From Dehalococcoidia bacterium (GTDB taxonomy: Bacteria; Chloroflexota; Dehalococcoidia; SpSt-223), in NCBI GenBank assembly GCA_025054935.1, contig JANWZD010000007.1, positions 93,513 through 157,512 on the forward strand: a stretch of 64,000 nucleotides of DNA, given 5' to 3'. Under the pieces are notes generated by a model. That model did no database searches. It saw only the letters and a list, made by a program, of their open reading frames with translations, and was not told where the DNA came from. Shown piece after piece: positions 42,302 to 50,436 of this stretch (its first letter is position 1; every line of letters begins with the position of its first letter). Made by a program: the position numbers and the translations under genes.

Positions 42302-43360
42302 TCAAACGTTGTAGCAGCGGGATGGGTTCTCCCAGAGGATCCGCTCGGCACTCTGTTCGGCAAGGCCGCTCTGCTCGCGGAAGGCAGTCGCGAAATCGCC
42401 GCGCTGTCCGGACCCATCGCGCCGCGAGGAGCTGCCGGCGACAAGGCACCGGTCGCCGACCCAGCCGATGACGTACTCAAGGTCTTCAGCCGGTTCACAG
42501 GAGAAGAAGAGCCGCCCCCCGAGCAGCCGCTCGGCACGCTCGCGACCGGCCGGCGTCAGCGCCCGCAGCGCATTCGGCAGCCAGTCGCAGCCGAGCTCCA
42601 GCCAGAGGAAACGCACTCGCTCGAAGCGGTCGGGGATTGTCGAGGAGAGCAGGCGGTCGAAGGCGTACATTGAGAACAACTCGCCCAGTTGGCGCGTGCT
42701 GTGGGCGCGCTGCAGTCCGAGCTGATCGGACGGCGCACCGTCGAGCGCCTCGGCCGCCGAGCTGCCGGACCCGACATGAACCGCGAGGGTGAGGCGATGC
42801 TGGTCCAGTGCGGCGTAGATCGGCTCGAAGCGCGGATGATCGAGGGGATAATCCCACTCCACTCCGCGCGCCATCACCGCAACGCAATTGCCAAGACGGG
42901 CGACCCGGTCGATCTCGCCCGCCGCAGCGGCAGGATCCCGCCACGGGACAACCGCAGCATAGGAGAGGCGGCCACCAGCGCGGCTGCACGCTTCGGCGAG
43001 GAAACTGTTGTAGCTGACGCAGAGCGCCGTCTCCAGCTCGAGATCCTCCGCGACATTGCCGAGGAACAGCGAGGGGTAGACCACCTGCACCGTCACGCCC
43101 ATCCGGTCCAGCTCGGCGAGCCGCGCCGGCACATCTGTCAGCGCCCGAGCGCTGGGCGACCCGCCTGCCCCCCGCGCTGCGGATGGGACCGTATGCTGCC
43201 GGACCTTCCTGTCGATCACCCAGACCGTCATGCCCCCGCCATAGACGGTGTCGGACGGAAAAGTGACGGGCATCGGGCGGCGAGGACGGAGCCGCTCCGG
43301 CAAAAATTGCCAGCAGGCAACCCCTTCTTCAATATGAGCATCCGCGTCGATGACTGGCAT
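42302..43360 (-). CDS. Amidohydrolase-family (amidohydrolase_2-like) protein with divergent metal site
   Basis: A 352-residue TIM-barrel protein. It opens with the family motif DADAHI (5-10) and contains AVHVGSGSS, the second metal-ligand strand. In homologues the later SDYPHxxG segment supplies Asp and His; here the corresponding part reads AGSSSRRDGSG, which lacks both, so metal binding may be impaired. Relatives decarboxylate aromatic acids or hydrolyse lactones. ATG 43360 begins the family N-terminus; an upstream start would overlap the DsbD-N-like gene. Confidence 0.75.
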   Translation of the reverse strand: MPVIDADAHIEEGVACWQFLPERLRPRRPMPVTFPSDTVYGGGMTVWVIDRKVRQHTVPSAARGAGGSPSARALTDVPARLAELDRMGVTVQVVYPSLFLGNVAEDLELETALCVSYNSFLAEACSRAGGRLSYAAVVPWRDPAAAAGEIDRVARLGNCVAVMARGVEWDYPLDHPRFEPIYAALDQHRLTLAVHVGSGSSAAEALDGAPSDQLGLQRAHSTRQLGELFSMYAFDRLLSSTIPDRFERVRFLWLELGCDWLPNALRALTPAGRERAERLLGGRLFFSCEPAEDLEYVIGWVGDRCLVAGSSSRRDGSGQRGDFATAFREQSGLAEQSAERILWENPSRCYNV

Positions 43361-43383
43361 CCGAGCCTCCGCAACAGTGTGGC

Positions 43384-43776
43384 TCAACTGCGCTCCAACG
43401 GAAGGCGAAAAGCAACGCGCGCCGGCAGAAAACAGGTCGTCTCCGTGCACACCTGGTAGGCGACCTCGCCTTCAACGACCGCCGCTTTCGGCTCGATCGG
43501 TAGCCGGCCGACCACCTGCCCGTGGTAGACCCAAAACTGGTCGGGCACATCCTCGACCGCGAGCCGCTCTGCCACCGGCCACTCGGGGCGGCCGACGACG
43601 ACCGCGCTGGCCGGGTCGAGGTGCACCGAGAGCGGAACAAAGCCCTCGGGCACTGGTTCGGCATAGAGGTGATAGCCGGGCGCGATCGTTACGCGGACTG
43701 TTAGGACGCGCTGGGACAGCGCGGCGCCCGGCTCGAGCGCAACTTCCACCGTGACTGGCTCTTCTTGATGGTTCAC
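43384..43776 (-). CDS. DsbD N-terminal-like domain protein
   Basis: A 130-residue protein resembling the N-terminal domain of DsbD/ScsB-type thiol-disulfide interchange proteins. It has the family's APGYHLYAEP strand and the ending YQVCTETTCFLPA, with two cysteines as in the interacting motif. No signal peptide or TM is visible, so it may act in the cytoplasm or be tethered to its neighbour. Its GTG start overlaps the TGA of the Yip1 gene (GTGA), which implies a functional link to that membrane protein. Redox activity is unproven. Confidence 0.7.
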   Translation of the reverse strand: MNHQEEPVTVEVALEPGAALSQRVLTVRVTIAPGYHLYAEPVPEGFVPLSVHLDPASAVVVGRPEWPVAERLAVEDVPDQFWVYHGQVVGRLPIEPKAAVVEGEVAYQVCTETTCFLPARVAFRLPLERS

Positions 43777-44378
43777 ACCATCCCCCAGCGGAAGCCCATT
43801 CCTCCAACTCCCAGCACGAGAGCGAAAAGCGTGAAAACAGACGCGATCAGGAATGTCACCACCAGCACGATGATGAGGCTGATGACGATGGTTAGGATCG
43901 CCTTCGTTGTATCGAGGTCCAGCCCCTCGCGGACAGCGAAGAAGCCGGTGAGCACAACCCAGACGAACAGGACGAGGCTGACCGCGATGCCGAGGAGCGG
44001 GATCCCGGAGAGAATGGAGAAGATGTTCGGAGAGTAGGCGAATCCGAGCGTTCGGATCATTTCGCCGAGGGATGCCGTTCCGCCAAAAAGCCGCGTGCCG
44101 ATGAACTGGACGACGACCGCCCACACCACAAAGCCGATGACAGCGGCGAGAAAGCCGTTGACCAGCGCGATGACAGCATTGCCGAAGCGCAGGCCGCCCA
44201 GCACCTCCTGAATAAAGCCGGCGAGCGCCATCGAGACCGCCGCAACAAGGACGATAGTCCACGCCTGCCCGGTGGCCGTCGAATCAGCCTCAACCTCGTT
44301 GAATACCGCCCGGTCGAGCCGCAGCACCCGCCCCACCCGATCGAGAAGGTTGCCGCTCTGTGCTAGGGGAGAAACCAT
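43773..44378 (-). CDS. Yip1-domain membrane protein
   Basis: A 201-residue protein with five to six hydrophobic helices and the Yip1-family layout: a short cytosolic N-terminus (RVLRLDRAVFNEVEAD) then helices with LGFAYSPNIFSIL motif. The function of bacterial Yip1 proteins is unknown. ATG 44378 follows GAGGAGGAC. A TACACT -10-like hexamer (complement of 44420-44425) lies about 42 bp upstream. It overlaps the DsbD-N-like gene by 4 bp. Confidence 0.82.
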   Translation of the reverse strand: MVSPLAQSGNLLDRVGRVLRLDRAVFNEVEADSTATGQAWTIVLVAAVSMALAGFIQEVLGGLRFGNAVIALVNGFLAAVIGFVVWAVVVQFIGTRLFGGTASLGEMIRTLGFAYSPNIFSILSGIPLLGIAVSLVLFVWVVLTGFFAVREGLDLDTTKAILTIVISLIIVLVVTFLIASVFTLFALVLGVGGMGFRWGMV

Positions 44379-44718
44379 ATGTCCTCCTCAGTGCTTCGAT
44401 TGCGAGGGCGCGTGGCGCTAGTGTACTCCGAGCGCCGGTCACGCGCTCACGGCGAGACGGCTTGGCGTCCTCCCTCCTCCCGAGGGAACGCCGCCCGAGC
44501 CGCGCTGGAGGGCAGGAGCAGAGAAGCGCTCCCGCGGCTGTGATCCTTTCGGCGCGGGGACTGCGGGCAGTTCCCTGTTAGGTCACCCGCCACTCCGAGG
44601 CGAGCAGAGGCGGGCCGAACGTTCGCGCAAGCGGGCCATCTGCAGCGCGCCCTTTCTGCCCGCACGGGGCACGCGTTCCTACTGGTGCTCCCCGCCCACG
44701 CGCCCCCGGCGGCCGGCG
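44379..44718. other. Intergenic region, no gene seen
   Basis: Between the Yip1 gene and the LLM gene. It holds the ribosome-binding site and -10-like TACACT of Yip1 on the minus strand; the remainder has only random short frames and no recognised RNA. Confidence 0.4.
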
Positions 44719-45726
44719 TTAGCTGCCGACCACCGCCGCAGCGACCCGGGCTTGGCTTTCGCGCCACTCTTCTGGCGCAAACCCGAGCGCCGGGACGGCG
44801 AGAGCAAACTGCCCCACCGGCACGGGCGAAAGCGTGTCGACGAAGTCGAACGACTCGACAGCCGCGGCAAGGTCGCGCGGACGACAGACGATGACAAACT
44901 GCCGAACGATGGAGTCATCGAGGAGCTGCGCGGCATCGCGATACCGTCCCTCGCGAACGGCGCGAGAGAACTCGGCGGCGAGCTGCTGCCCGCTCAGTTC
45001 GGCGAGGCGGGGCAGGAAGCGGGGGATCGCCAGCCCTGCCGTCAGTTCGAGGCGCGCGCGCCGCATCGCTTCATCCAAGTCGTCATGGACGGAGGTCAGC
45101 ATGCCCGCCGAGATCGGAAACTCCTCCGGGCGGAGGGAGCGCGCGAGCGCAGCGCGCTGCTGCAGCACCGAACGGGCAGTGAGGAGATGAAGGGCGAGCC
45201 CGTCGCCATGGGCGCAGGCGAGGCGAACCATCTGCGGGCCGCTGGCAGCGAGCACGATCGGCAAGTCGCGAGGGGAGAGGCCGTAGCCGACGCCGGCAGC
45301 CCGGAAGAACCGGCCCACGTAGCGAACGGGCTCGCCGGCCGGGCTGCGCAGCAGCGCCGCGACTGCAGCAGCGTAGTCGCGCAGCCGCGCAAGGGGAGGC
45401 GCGAACACGCCGCCGTGCCCTTCCTCGATCACCGGCTCGCTGCCCGGGCCGAGGCCAAGCGTAAATCGACCGCGGCCGGTTACGGTAAGCAGCGAGGCCG
45501 CTGCAGTCGCCGTCTGCAGCGGGGAGCGGACAGGGAGAGCAATGAGGACGCGCACCGGAATCCGCTCGGTGACGGCGGCGGCAAGCGCCGCGTCGACAAA
45601 GCAGTCAGCGCCCGCGGTATCGGCGACGGCGACGCCCCCGCGCCCAGCAGCATCGGCGCGAGCGCACCACTGCTGCCACTCGCGCGAGTCGCGCGCGACA
45701 GCGCGGGAAAGGACGAGGCGCGCCAC
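44719..45726 (-). CDS. LLM-class flavin-dependent oxidoreductase
   Basis: A 335-residue luciferase-like protein, shorter and Ala-rich. It keeps VTGRGRFTLGLGPGSEP and RYVGRFFRAAG around the flavin/F420 phosphate site. Start is GTG 45726, with its upstream neighbour's stop only 4 bp away. It lies in an operon with the methyltransferase gene. Substrate unknown; fourth LLM gene in the window. Confidence 0.83.
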   Translation of the reverse strand: MARLVLSRAVARDSREWQQWCARADAAGRGGVAVADTAGADCFVDAALAAAVTERIPVRVLIALPVRSPLQTATAAASLLTVTGRGRFTLGLGPGSEPVIEEGHGGVFAPPLARLRDYAAAVAALLRSPAGEPVRYVGRFFRAAGVGYGLSPRDLPIVLAASGPQMVRLACAHGDGLALHLLTARSVLQQRAALARSLRPEEFPISAGMLTSVHDDLDEAMRRARLELTAGLAIPRFLPRLAELSGQQLAAEFSRAVREGRYRDAAQLLDDSIVRQFVIVCRPRDLAAAVESFDFVDTLSPVPVGQFALAVPALGFAPEEWRESQARVAAAVVGS

Positions 45727-45729
45727 CCC

Positions 45730-46620
45730 TCACTCTGGCCGCTCGGCCGTGATGACCATCCCATCCTCATAGGCAGCGTGACGAGTGACGTTGCGGAACC
45801 CCGCTGCGGCGATGGCGCGTTCGAGGTCGAGCGCCATGTACTCGGGGAGGAACGGCTCGGGGCCGGCTGCGCCGCGCGCCGCCCGGGCAGCGCGCGCTTC
45901 TTCGGTGTCGTCGTACAGCACTTCCATCGCGCTCAGCGCCCCGCCGGGGCGAATAAGCCGAAACATCTCGGCGAGGATCGCGCGCGCATCCGCTGCCGGC
46001 ATTTCGTGGAGGACGTACGTGAAATGGACGACGTCGAAGCTGGCGTCGGGAAAGACGGTCCGTTGGGCGTTCTGAAGGTAGAACTGCACGTTGCGGACGC
46101 CGCGGTCGGCTGCCCACTGGCGGGCGAACCGAATATACGGCGCTGAGAGGTCGATGCCGATCACTTCAGCCTCCGGCCACAGCTCGGCGAAGGCGAAGGC
46201 GGTCGTGCCAGTGCCCGTGCCGATGTCGAGGACGCGCCGGAGCGCTCGTCCTGCGTGGATGCGGGCAAGGTGTTCGCGGATCTGCTCCTCGCGCGTAAAC
46301 GTGAAGCGCGTCCGCGCCAAGTAGACAAGCCGCGGAATGCGCGGATTGGTATGCGCTCCCGGCTGGAAATGCACCGGCGTGAACCAATAGGCCGGGAAGT
46401 CAGGGATCGGTGCGCCGGGCGGCAGAACGTCGCTCAGGTCGGCCGGACCGTCATAAGCGGGACACATCTCCACCCATTCGCGAAGGACCTCGACTGCCCG
46501 CTTCGGGTCGGTGTGGGCAAGCCCGAACATCCAGCGCTCAAACGGGGTCATCTCCTGATAGATCGTCTCGCGCGTGATCGGGGTCGGCTGCGGCTCATGA
46601 GGGGCAAGCTCGAGTGCCAT
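45730..46620 (-). CDS. SAM-dependent methyltransferase
   Basis: A 296-residue class I methyltransferase with VLDIGTGTGTTA (SAM motif I), GIDLSAP and VLHEMP segments. The N-terminal ~120 residues resemble those of the other methyltransferase at 39199-40269 (both contain an HFQPGA- or HLQPGS-like motif before a Phe-rich helix), so the two are probably paralogues. ATG 46620 has GGAGGAGGA. Followed by the LLM gene with 3 bp gap. Substrate not assignable. Confidence 0.86.
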   Translation of the reverse strand: MALELAPHEPQPTPITRETIYQEMTPFERWMFGLAHTDPKRAVEVLREWVEMCPAYDGPADLSDVLPPGAPIPDFPAYWFTPVHFQPGAHTNPRIPRLVYLARTRFTFTREEQIREHLARIHAGRALRRVLDIGTGTGTTAFAFAELWPEAEVIGIDLSAPYIRFARQWAADRGVRNVQFYLQNAQRTVFPDASFDVVHFTYVLHEMPAADARAILAEMFRLIRPGGALSAMEVLYDDTEEARAARAARGAAGPEPFLPEYMALDLERAIAAAGFRNVTRHAAYEDGMVITAERPE

Positions 46621-46695
46621 CGCGTCCTCCTCCTCCCAATGCGGGAAGCATATCAGCCCCTCATCCTCCTGCAAGGTCCAACTCGATATTGGCTC

Positions 46696-46723
46696 TTGTG
46701 TCTACACATTCTCGCGCTACACT
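46696..46723 (+). promoter_or_regulatory. Candidate promoter of DinB gene
   Basis: TTGTGT (46696-46701) and TACACT (46718-46723) with 16 bp between. The predicted start gives a leader of about 20 bases carrying the GGAGGAG ribosome-binding site of the GTG at 46750. Confidence 0.4.
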
Positions 46724-46749
46724 CCCCAAAAACAGCGAGGGAGGAGACG

Positions 46750-47256
46750 GTGACCGAACAACTCGGCCCGGCGCGGCTCGACGAGGCAGTGGCGTGGTTT
46801 GAAGAGAATGCCGCGGCGGCTCGTGCGGTGATCGTCGCCCTCTCGCCCGAGTCGCTGCGGGTCGTTCCCGACGGCGAGCCGTGGAACGTCGCCTCGATCG
46901 TCAGCCACATGGGGGCTGCGCTCCATTTCTCGCTCGCCGTCGAAGCAGTGATGCGGGGCGGTCCTCCGCTGGGCCCGGAGGTGTTCGCCGAGAACCGAGC
47001 GAAGGTCGAAGCGGCCGCCGGCGCGTCGAAAGAGGACCTGCTCGCCGCCTTCGATGAAGGGGTGGCCGCCTTCCGGCAGCACCTCGCCTCGCTCGACGAG
47101 GAGGAATACGGGCGGGTCTACACGATGCGCGACCCGTTCGGCCGCGAGACGACTTGGAGTTCGCGCTTCGGCGTCTGGCGGCAGGTGACGCATCTGCAGG
47201 AGCATGTCGCCCAGATCCGCGACTGGCTTGCCCGCGGGTCAGCGCCGACCGCCTGA
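46750..47256 (+). CDS. DinB-fold protein
   Basis: A 168-residue four-helix DinB/MDMPI-like protein. The family histidines are visible: WNVASIVSHMGAALHF has His at the first site and VTHLQEHVAQI carries the last two. These ligands usually bind a divalent metal, and members act in thiol (mycothiol/bacillithiol) chemistry. Start GTG 46750 follows GGAGGAG. It is convergent with a second DinB-like gene just 6 bp away, and the two may be related. Enzymatic activity unknown. Confidence 0.85.
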   Translation: MTEQLGPARLDEAVAWFEENAAAARAVIVALSPESLRVVPDGEPWNVASIVSHMGAALHFSLAVEAVMRGGPPLGPEVFAENRAKVEAAAGASKEDLLAAFDEGVAAFRQHLASLDEEEYGRVYTMRDPFGRETTWSSRFGVWRQVTHLQEHVAQIRDWLARGSAPTA

Positions 47257-47262
47257 GCCCTC

Positions 47263-47775
47263 TCAGGTGAGGAGACGGCGTTCGACCGGCCGGCCACGCG
47301 CCAGCCACTCCTGCACTTGCTCCAGATGCTCGCGCAGGTGGTCGATAGAGCTTTGGAGCACGGCGGGCAGAGAGACGTCGACCTGCCGGCCGCTCGGCAT
47401 GGTCACCGGCGTGACAGCAAAGAATGCGTCTTCGGCGAGCGCCGCAACGTAGGCGCGCGTTGCTGCCACGCGCTGATCGATGAGCGCGAGCAGTTCCTCC
47501 CGGGATGGAAGCTCGTCGACAGGCGGGTCATAGATCCGCATGTCGGCCGATGTCGCTTCGCGCGTGGTTAGGGCGATCTGGTGGAGGTCGCGAGGATAGG
47601 TCAACCCGGCCGCGGCGTGATACAGGATCTGGGCGACAGTCCACGCTTCGCCCGCTACCCCGACCGACAGCTCCTCCTCGCTCAGCCGCGAAACGGTCTC
47701 CCGAAGCCGCGCGACGTGCGCCTCCCACTCGCGCAGGGCCTTCGCCCGCAGCTCGCTCGGCGGCTGCTCCGTCAC
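47263..47775 (-). CDS. DinB-fold protein
   Basis: A 170-residue DinB-like protein, recognised by WTVAQILYHAAAG (first His) and IDHLREHLEQVQEWLARG (second His pair). The usual thiol-dependent metal site is preserved. Start GTG 47775 has a GAGGAGAGGGG site. It is convergent with the previous DinB gene. Possible paralogous pair. No substrate assigned. Confidence 0.85.
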   Translation of the reverse strand: MTEQPPSELRAKALREWEAHVARLRETVSRLSEEELSVGVAGEAWTVAQILYHAAAGLTYPRDLHQIALTTREATSADMRIYDPPVDELPSREELLALIDQRVAATRAYVAALAEDAFFAVTPVTMPSGRQVDVSLPAVLQSSIDHLREHLEQVQEWLARGRPVERRLLT

Positions 47776-47866
47776 TCTCCCCTCTCCTCGGTCTCAAAAC
47801 CTGCCGTTAAGATACCCGATAGTGCTCTCGTCTCAATGACGGGGAAAGGGATGGGAGGGTGAACGG

Positions 47867-49402
47867 GTGCAGAGCAAAGCAATCCCGGTGCCTTGGGGAG
47901 GGGTGACCCCCTCAACGCTCGTCGCTCCGCTGCTCCTCGCAGCACTTCTCTTCGCCCAGGTCCTCTTGGGAGCGGCTCTTCGGAACGGGCCTTTTCAGGA
48001 TGAGGCCACATTCATCTATGCGGGGCGGCAGTACGTTGAGGCGCTCACCGGGGGCCCCCCAGTCACCGAGGAGTATGCACGCTACTTCGCGGGCCTCCCC
48101 TATCTCCAGCCTTTGGCGCTCGGCGCTCTCGCCATGGTCGGCGGGCTCGAGGCGGCGCGCGCGCTCTCCACTGCTATGCTCCTTGCGGTTACGCTCGGCG
48201 TGTTTCTCCTCACGCGCCTTCTCTTCGACGAGCGAAGCGCCCTGTTCGCTGCGGCGGTCTTTGCCTTCCAAGCGCCGGTGCTCTTCATCAGCCGGCTTGC
48301 GACCTACGATTCGGGCTGTTTGCTCCTCCTGACGTTCGCTGCGGTGATGGCTGTCGGTGCCGCGCACTCTCGCGGCGGCCGTGGGCTCGACCTTGCAGCA
48401 GGTGCCGCCCTGCTCGTCGCCGGCGCCTTTCTTGTCAAGTATTCGGCGCTCATGTTTGTGCCGGTCATCGTCGCGCTGCTCGGCGCCGAAGCGTGGCGGA
48501 GAGCAGGGGCGCGGCGCGCGATGGTCCTCGTTGCGACGATGCTCGCCGTGTGGGCAGGAGTGGCCGCGCTCAGCTTCGTCTTTCTCGCCGGCTCGCTCGC
48601 GCAAGATGTTCGGAACGGCGTCACCTTCAGCGTTTCGGTGACCCGCATCAGCCCCAGCGACGTCGAACGTCTGCTCCGCGAGCGGTTCGTGGAACTGACC
48701 GCCGGCCTCTGCCTCCTGAGCGCCGCCGGCGCCCTCCTGACCGCACGCCAGCGGCCGCTACTCGCGGCGGTGCTGGCCGGCGGCTTCCTCCTTGCGCCCC
48801 TCTATCACGCCGTCCGCGGCGAGATGGTCTCGCTGCAGAAGCACGTAGCGTACGGCGCGATCTTCGCAGCGCCCCTTGCCGGATCTGCTCTCGCCCGCTG
48901 GTGGGGGAGCAGCGGCGACCTCGGGCTGGGGATCCGACGGGTGAGCAGCGGTCTCGTGATCTGCCTGCTCGCCTTCAGCGGCGTCAGCGGGGCACGGCTT
49001 CTCTACAGCGAGTGGCCAGATGGGCAGAGCGCCGCCGAAATAATGCGACGCGAACTGACCCCCTCAAGTAAGGTCTTGGCTGAGGAGGTCGAGATCGTGC
49101 GCCTCACCGCCTATGGGCTGCTGCCAGACAAAAACTGGGTGAGTACTGAGTGGGTCGGTCCCTCCTACGCGTGGCCCTACCCAGCAAGCCGTGACGGAGC
49201 GACGGGGCGAACGGCGATGCGTGAAGCGATTGAAGACGGCTGGTTCGACCTCATCCTGTTTCGCTACGGACCAAGTAACGCCCTTGCTAGGGAGCTGGAG
49301 CCTGTCATTCAGGGAAGCGGCCGCTATACCGAGATCGTTCGCCTTCCCTATCGCACTCGCTTCGGCGAAGGGCAGTACGTTCTCTGGAAGCGCGTGGGCT
49401 AA
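47867..49402 (+). CDS. GT39-like membrane glycosyltransferase
   Basis: A 511-residue polytopic protein with about ten transmembrane helices. The first external loop has DE (45-46 in FQDEATFI), matching GT-C enzymes that use lipid-linked sugar donors. The C-terminal ~110 residues are a soluble domain. Start GTG 47867 with GGGAGGGTG. Convergent with the GH26-like gene (4-bp overlap of stops). It may supply glycosylation in the same process as the adjacent radical SAM / GT2 cluster, although this is inference. Confidence 0.83.
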   Translation: MQSKAIPVPWGGVTPSTLVAPLLLAALLFAQVLLGAALRNGPFQDEATFIYAGRQYVEALTGGPPVTEEYARYFAGLPYLQPLALGALAMVGGLEAARALSTAMLLAVTLGVFLLTRLLFDERSALFAAAVFAFQAPVLFISRLATYDSGCLLLLTFAAVMAVGAAHSRGGRGLDLAAGAALLVAGAFLVKYSALMFVPVIVALLGAEAWRRAGARRAMVLVATMLAVWAGVAALSFVFLAGSLAQDVRNGVTFSVSVTRISPSDVERLLRERFVELTAGLCLLSAAGALLTARQRPLLAAVLAGGFLLAPLYHAVRGEMVSLQKHVAYGAIFAAPLAGSALARWWGSSGDLGLGIRRVSSGLVICLLAFSGVSGARLLYSEWPDGQSAAEIMRRELTPSSKVLAEEVEIVRLTAYGLLPDKNWVSTEWVGPSYAWPYPASRDGATGRTAMREAIEDGWFDLILFRYGPSNALARELEPVIQGSGRYTEIVRLPYRTRFGEGQYVLWKRVG

Positions 49403-50346
49403 GGGTCTTCCCAGCGCGAGAGGTACCAGTCGGGCGCGACGGCACGCGCGAAGGCGGCGAGCACCTCCGGCGACGCATCAATCCGCCAGTCAAAGCCGTG
49501 CGTCGCTTCGTTGAACCAGACGAGGGCGCGAACGCGCGGGAAGCGCCGCGGGAGGTCGCGCAGGGTCGCCTCGATCCACGCTGATTTCCGCGGGTCGTCG
49601 TGAACCCCGATCTCCGCGATCATCACTGGGCGGCGACTGAGTGCTAGAAGCCGGCGGTACGACTCTTCGGCGATCTCCGGAAATGGGCGCCACCCTCCCC
49701 ACGGCTCCGCGTTGTAGACGTCGAGCGCAACCCAGTCCACCGTATCGTCGCCCGGAAACATCGGCTCAAAGGCAGCTTCCGGCCGCCAGATCACCCCGGG
49801 CGACCAGACCCACTCAACATTGACGGCGCCCTCCTGCTGAAAGATGGCATGGAGCCGCCGCCACGTCGCGACATACTCCGCGGCGGTATTGCCCGCAACC
49901 CCCACCGCCCAGGGGTAGCTTCCAAGGTTCATCTCATGTCCCCACCGCAGGAGGACACGTTCGCCGATATCGCGCAGCCCCCGCGCCCAGCTCCGAATGT
50001 AGAGGTCGTAGTCGCCGCGGAGGATGGCGGCGAGGCGATAGCGCGGCTGGTCATAGCCGCGACGATAATCCCACGGCTCCCACGTGATCATCGGCGTCCG
50101 GCCCAGCTCAAGGACAGCGCGTATCCGCTCCGCGTCGAAGCCGGCATCGGGCGCGCCCCAGCCGACAAACCAGTGGACGATGGCAAATTCCTTCCCGACC
50201 GCCGCCTCGAGCGCAGCCAGTTCACGAAGGGAGCCCGGCTGCCAGACGCCGAGCATGATGCGCGTCGGCGGAGAAAAGAGGCAGGAGGAGAGCAAGACCG
50301 ACAGCCCTACGAGCACTGCAGCGACGCCGAAGCGGGTTACGAGCAG
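49399..50346 (-). CDS. GH26-like (mannanase/endoglucanase-type) lipoprotein
   Basis: A 315-residue lipoprotein resembling GH26/GH5-type (alpha/beta)8 glycoside hydrolases. The general-acid-like Glu138 in RWGHEMN and nucleophile-like Glu245 in IAEIGVHD are placed as expected. With the annotated start at CTG 50346 the N-terminus is MLVTRFGVAAVLVGL-type with lipobox LSSC (Cys22), a proper type II signal peptide, and GGAGG is 8 bp upstream. The alternative GTG at 50316 lacks the positively charged n-region. Last gene of the radical SAM cluster. Confidence 0.78.
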   Translation of the reverse strand: MLVTRFGVAAVLVGLSVLLSSCLFSPPTRIMLGVWQPGSLRELAALEAAVGKEFAIVHWFVGWGAPDAGFDAERIRAVLELGRTPMITWEPWDYRRGYDQPRYRLAAILRGDYDLYIRSWARGLRDIGERVLLRWGHEMNLGSYPWAVGVAGNTAAEYVATWRRLHAIFQQEGAVNVEWVWSPGVIWRPEAAFEPMFPGDDTVDWVALDVYNAEPWGGWRPFPEIAEESYRRLLALSRRPVMIAEIGVHDDPRKSAWIEATLRDLPRRFPRVRALVWFNEATHGFDWRIDASPEVLAAFARAVAPDWYLSRWEDP

Positions 50347-50436
50347 CGCTCGTGCCTCCAGAGAAGAGCAGCCAGCTTCCAGCCAAGCGAGGAGGACACC
50401 AACGGAGGGCGGGCCCGCGGCGCCACGTCCCTCCCG

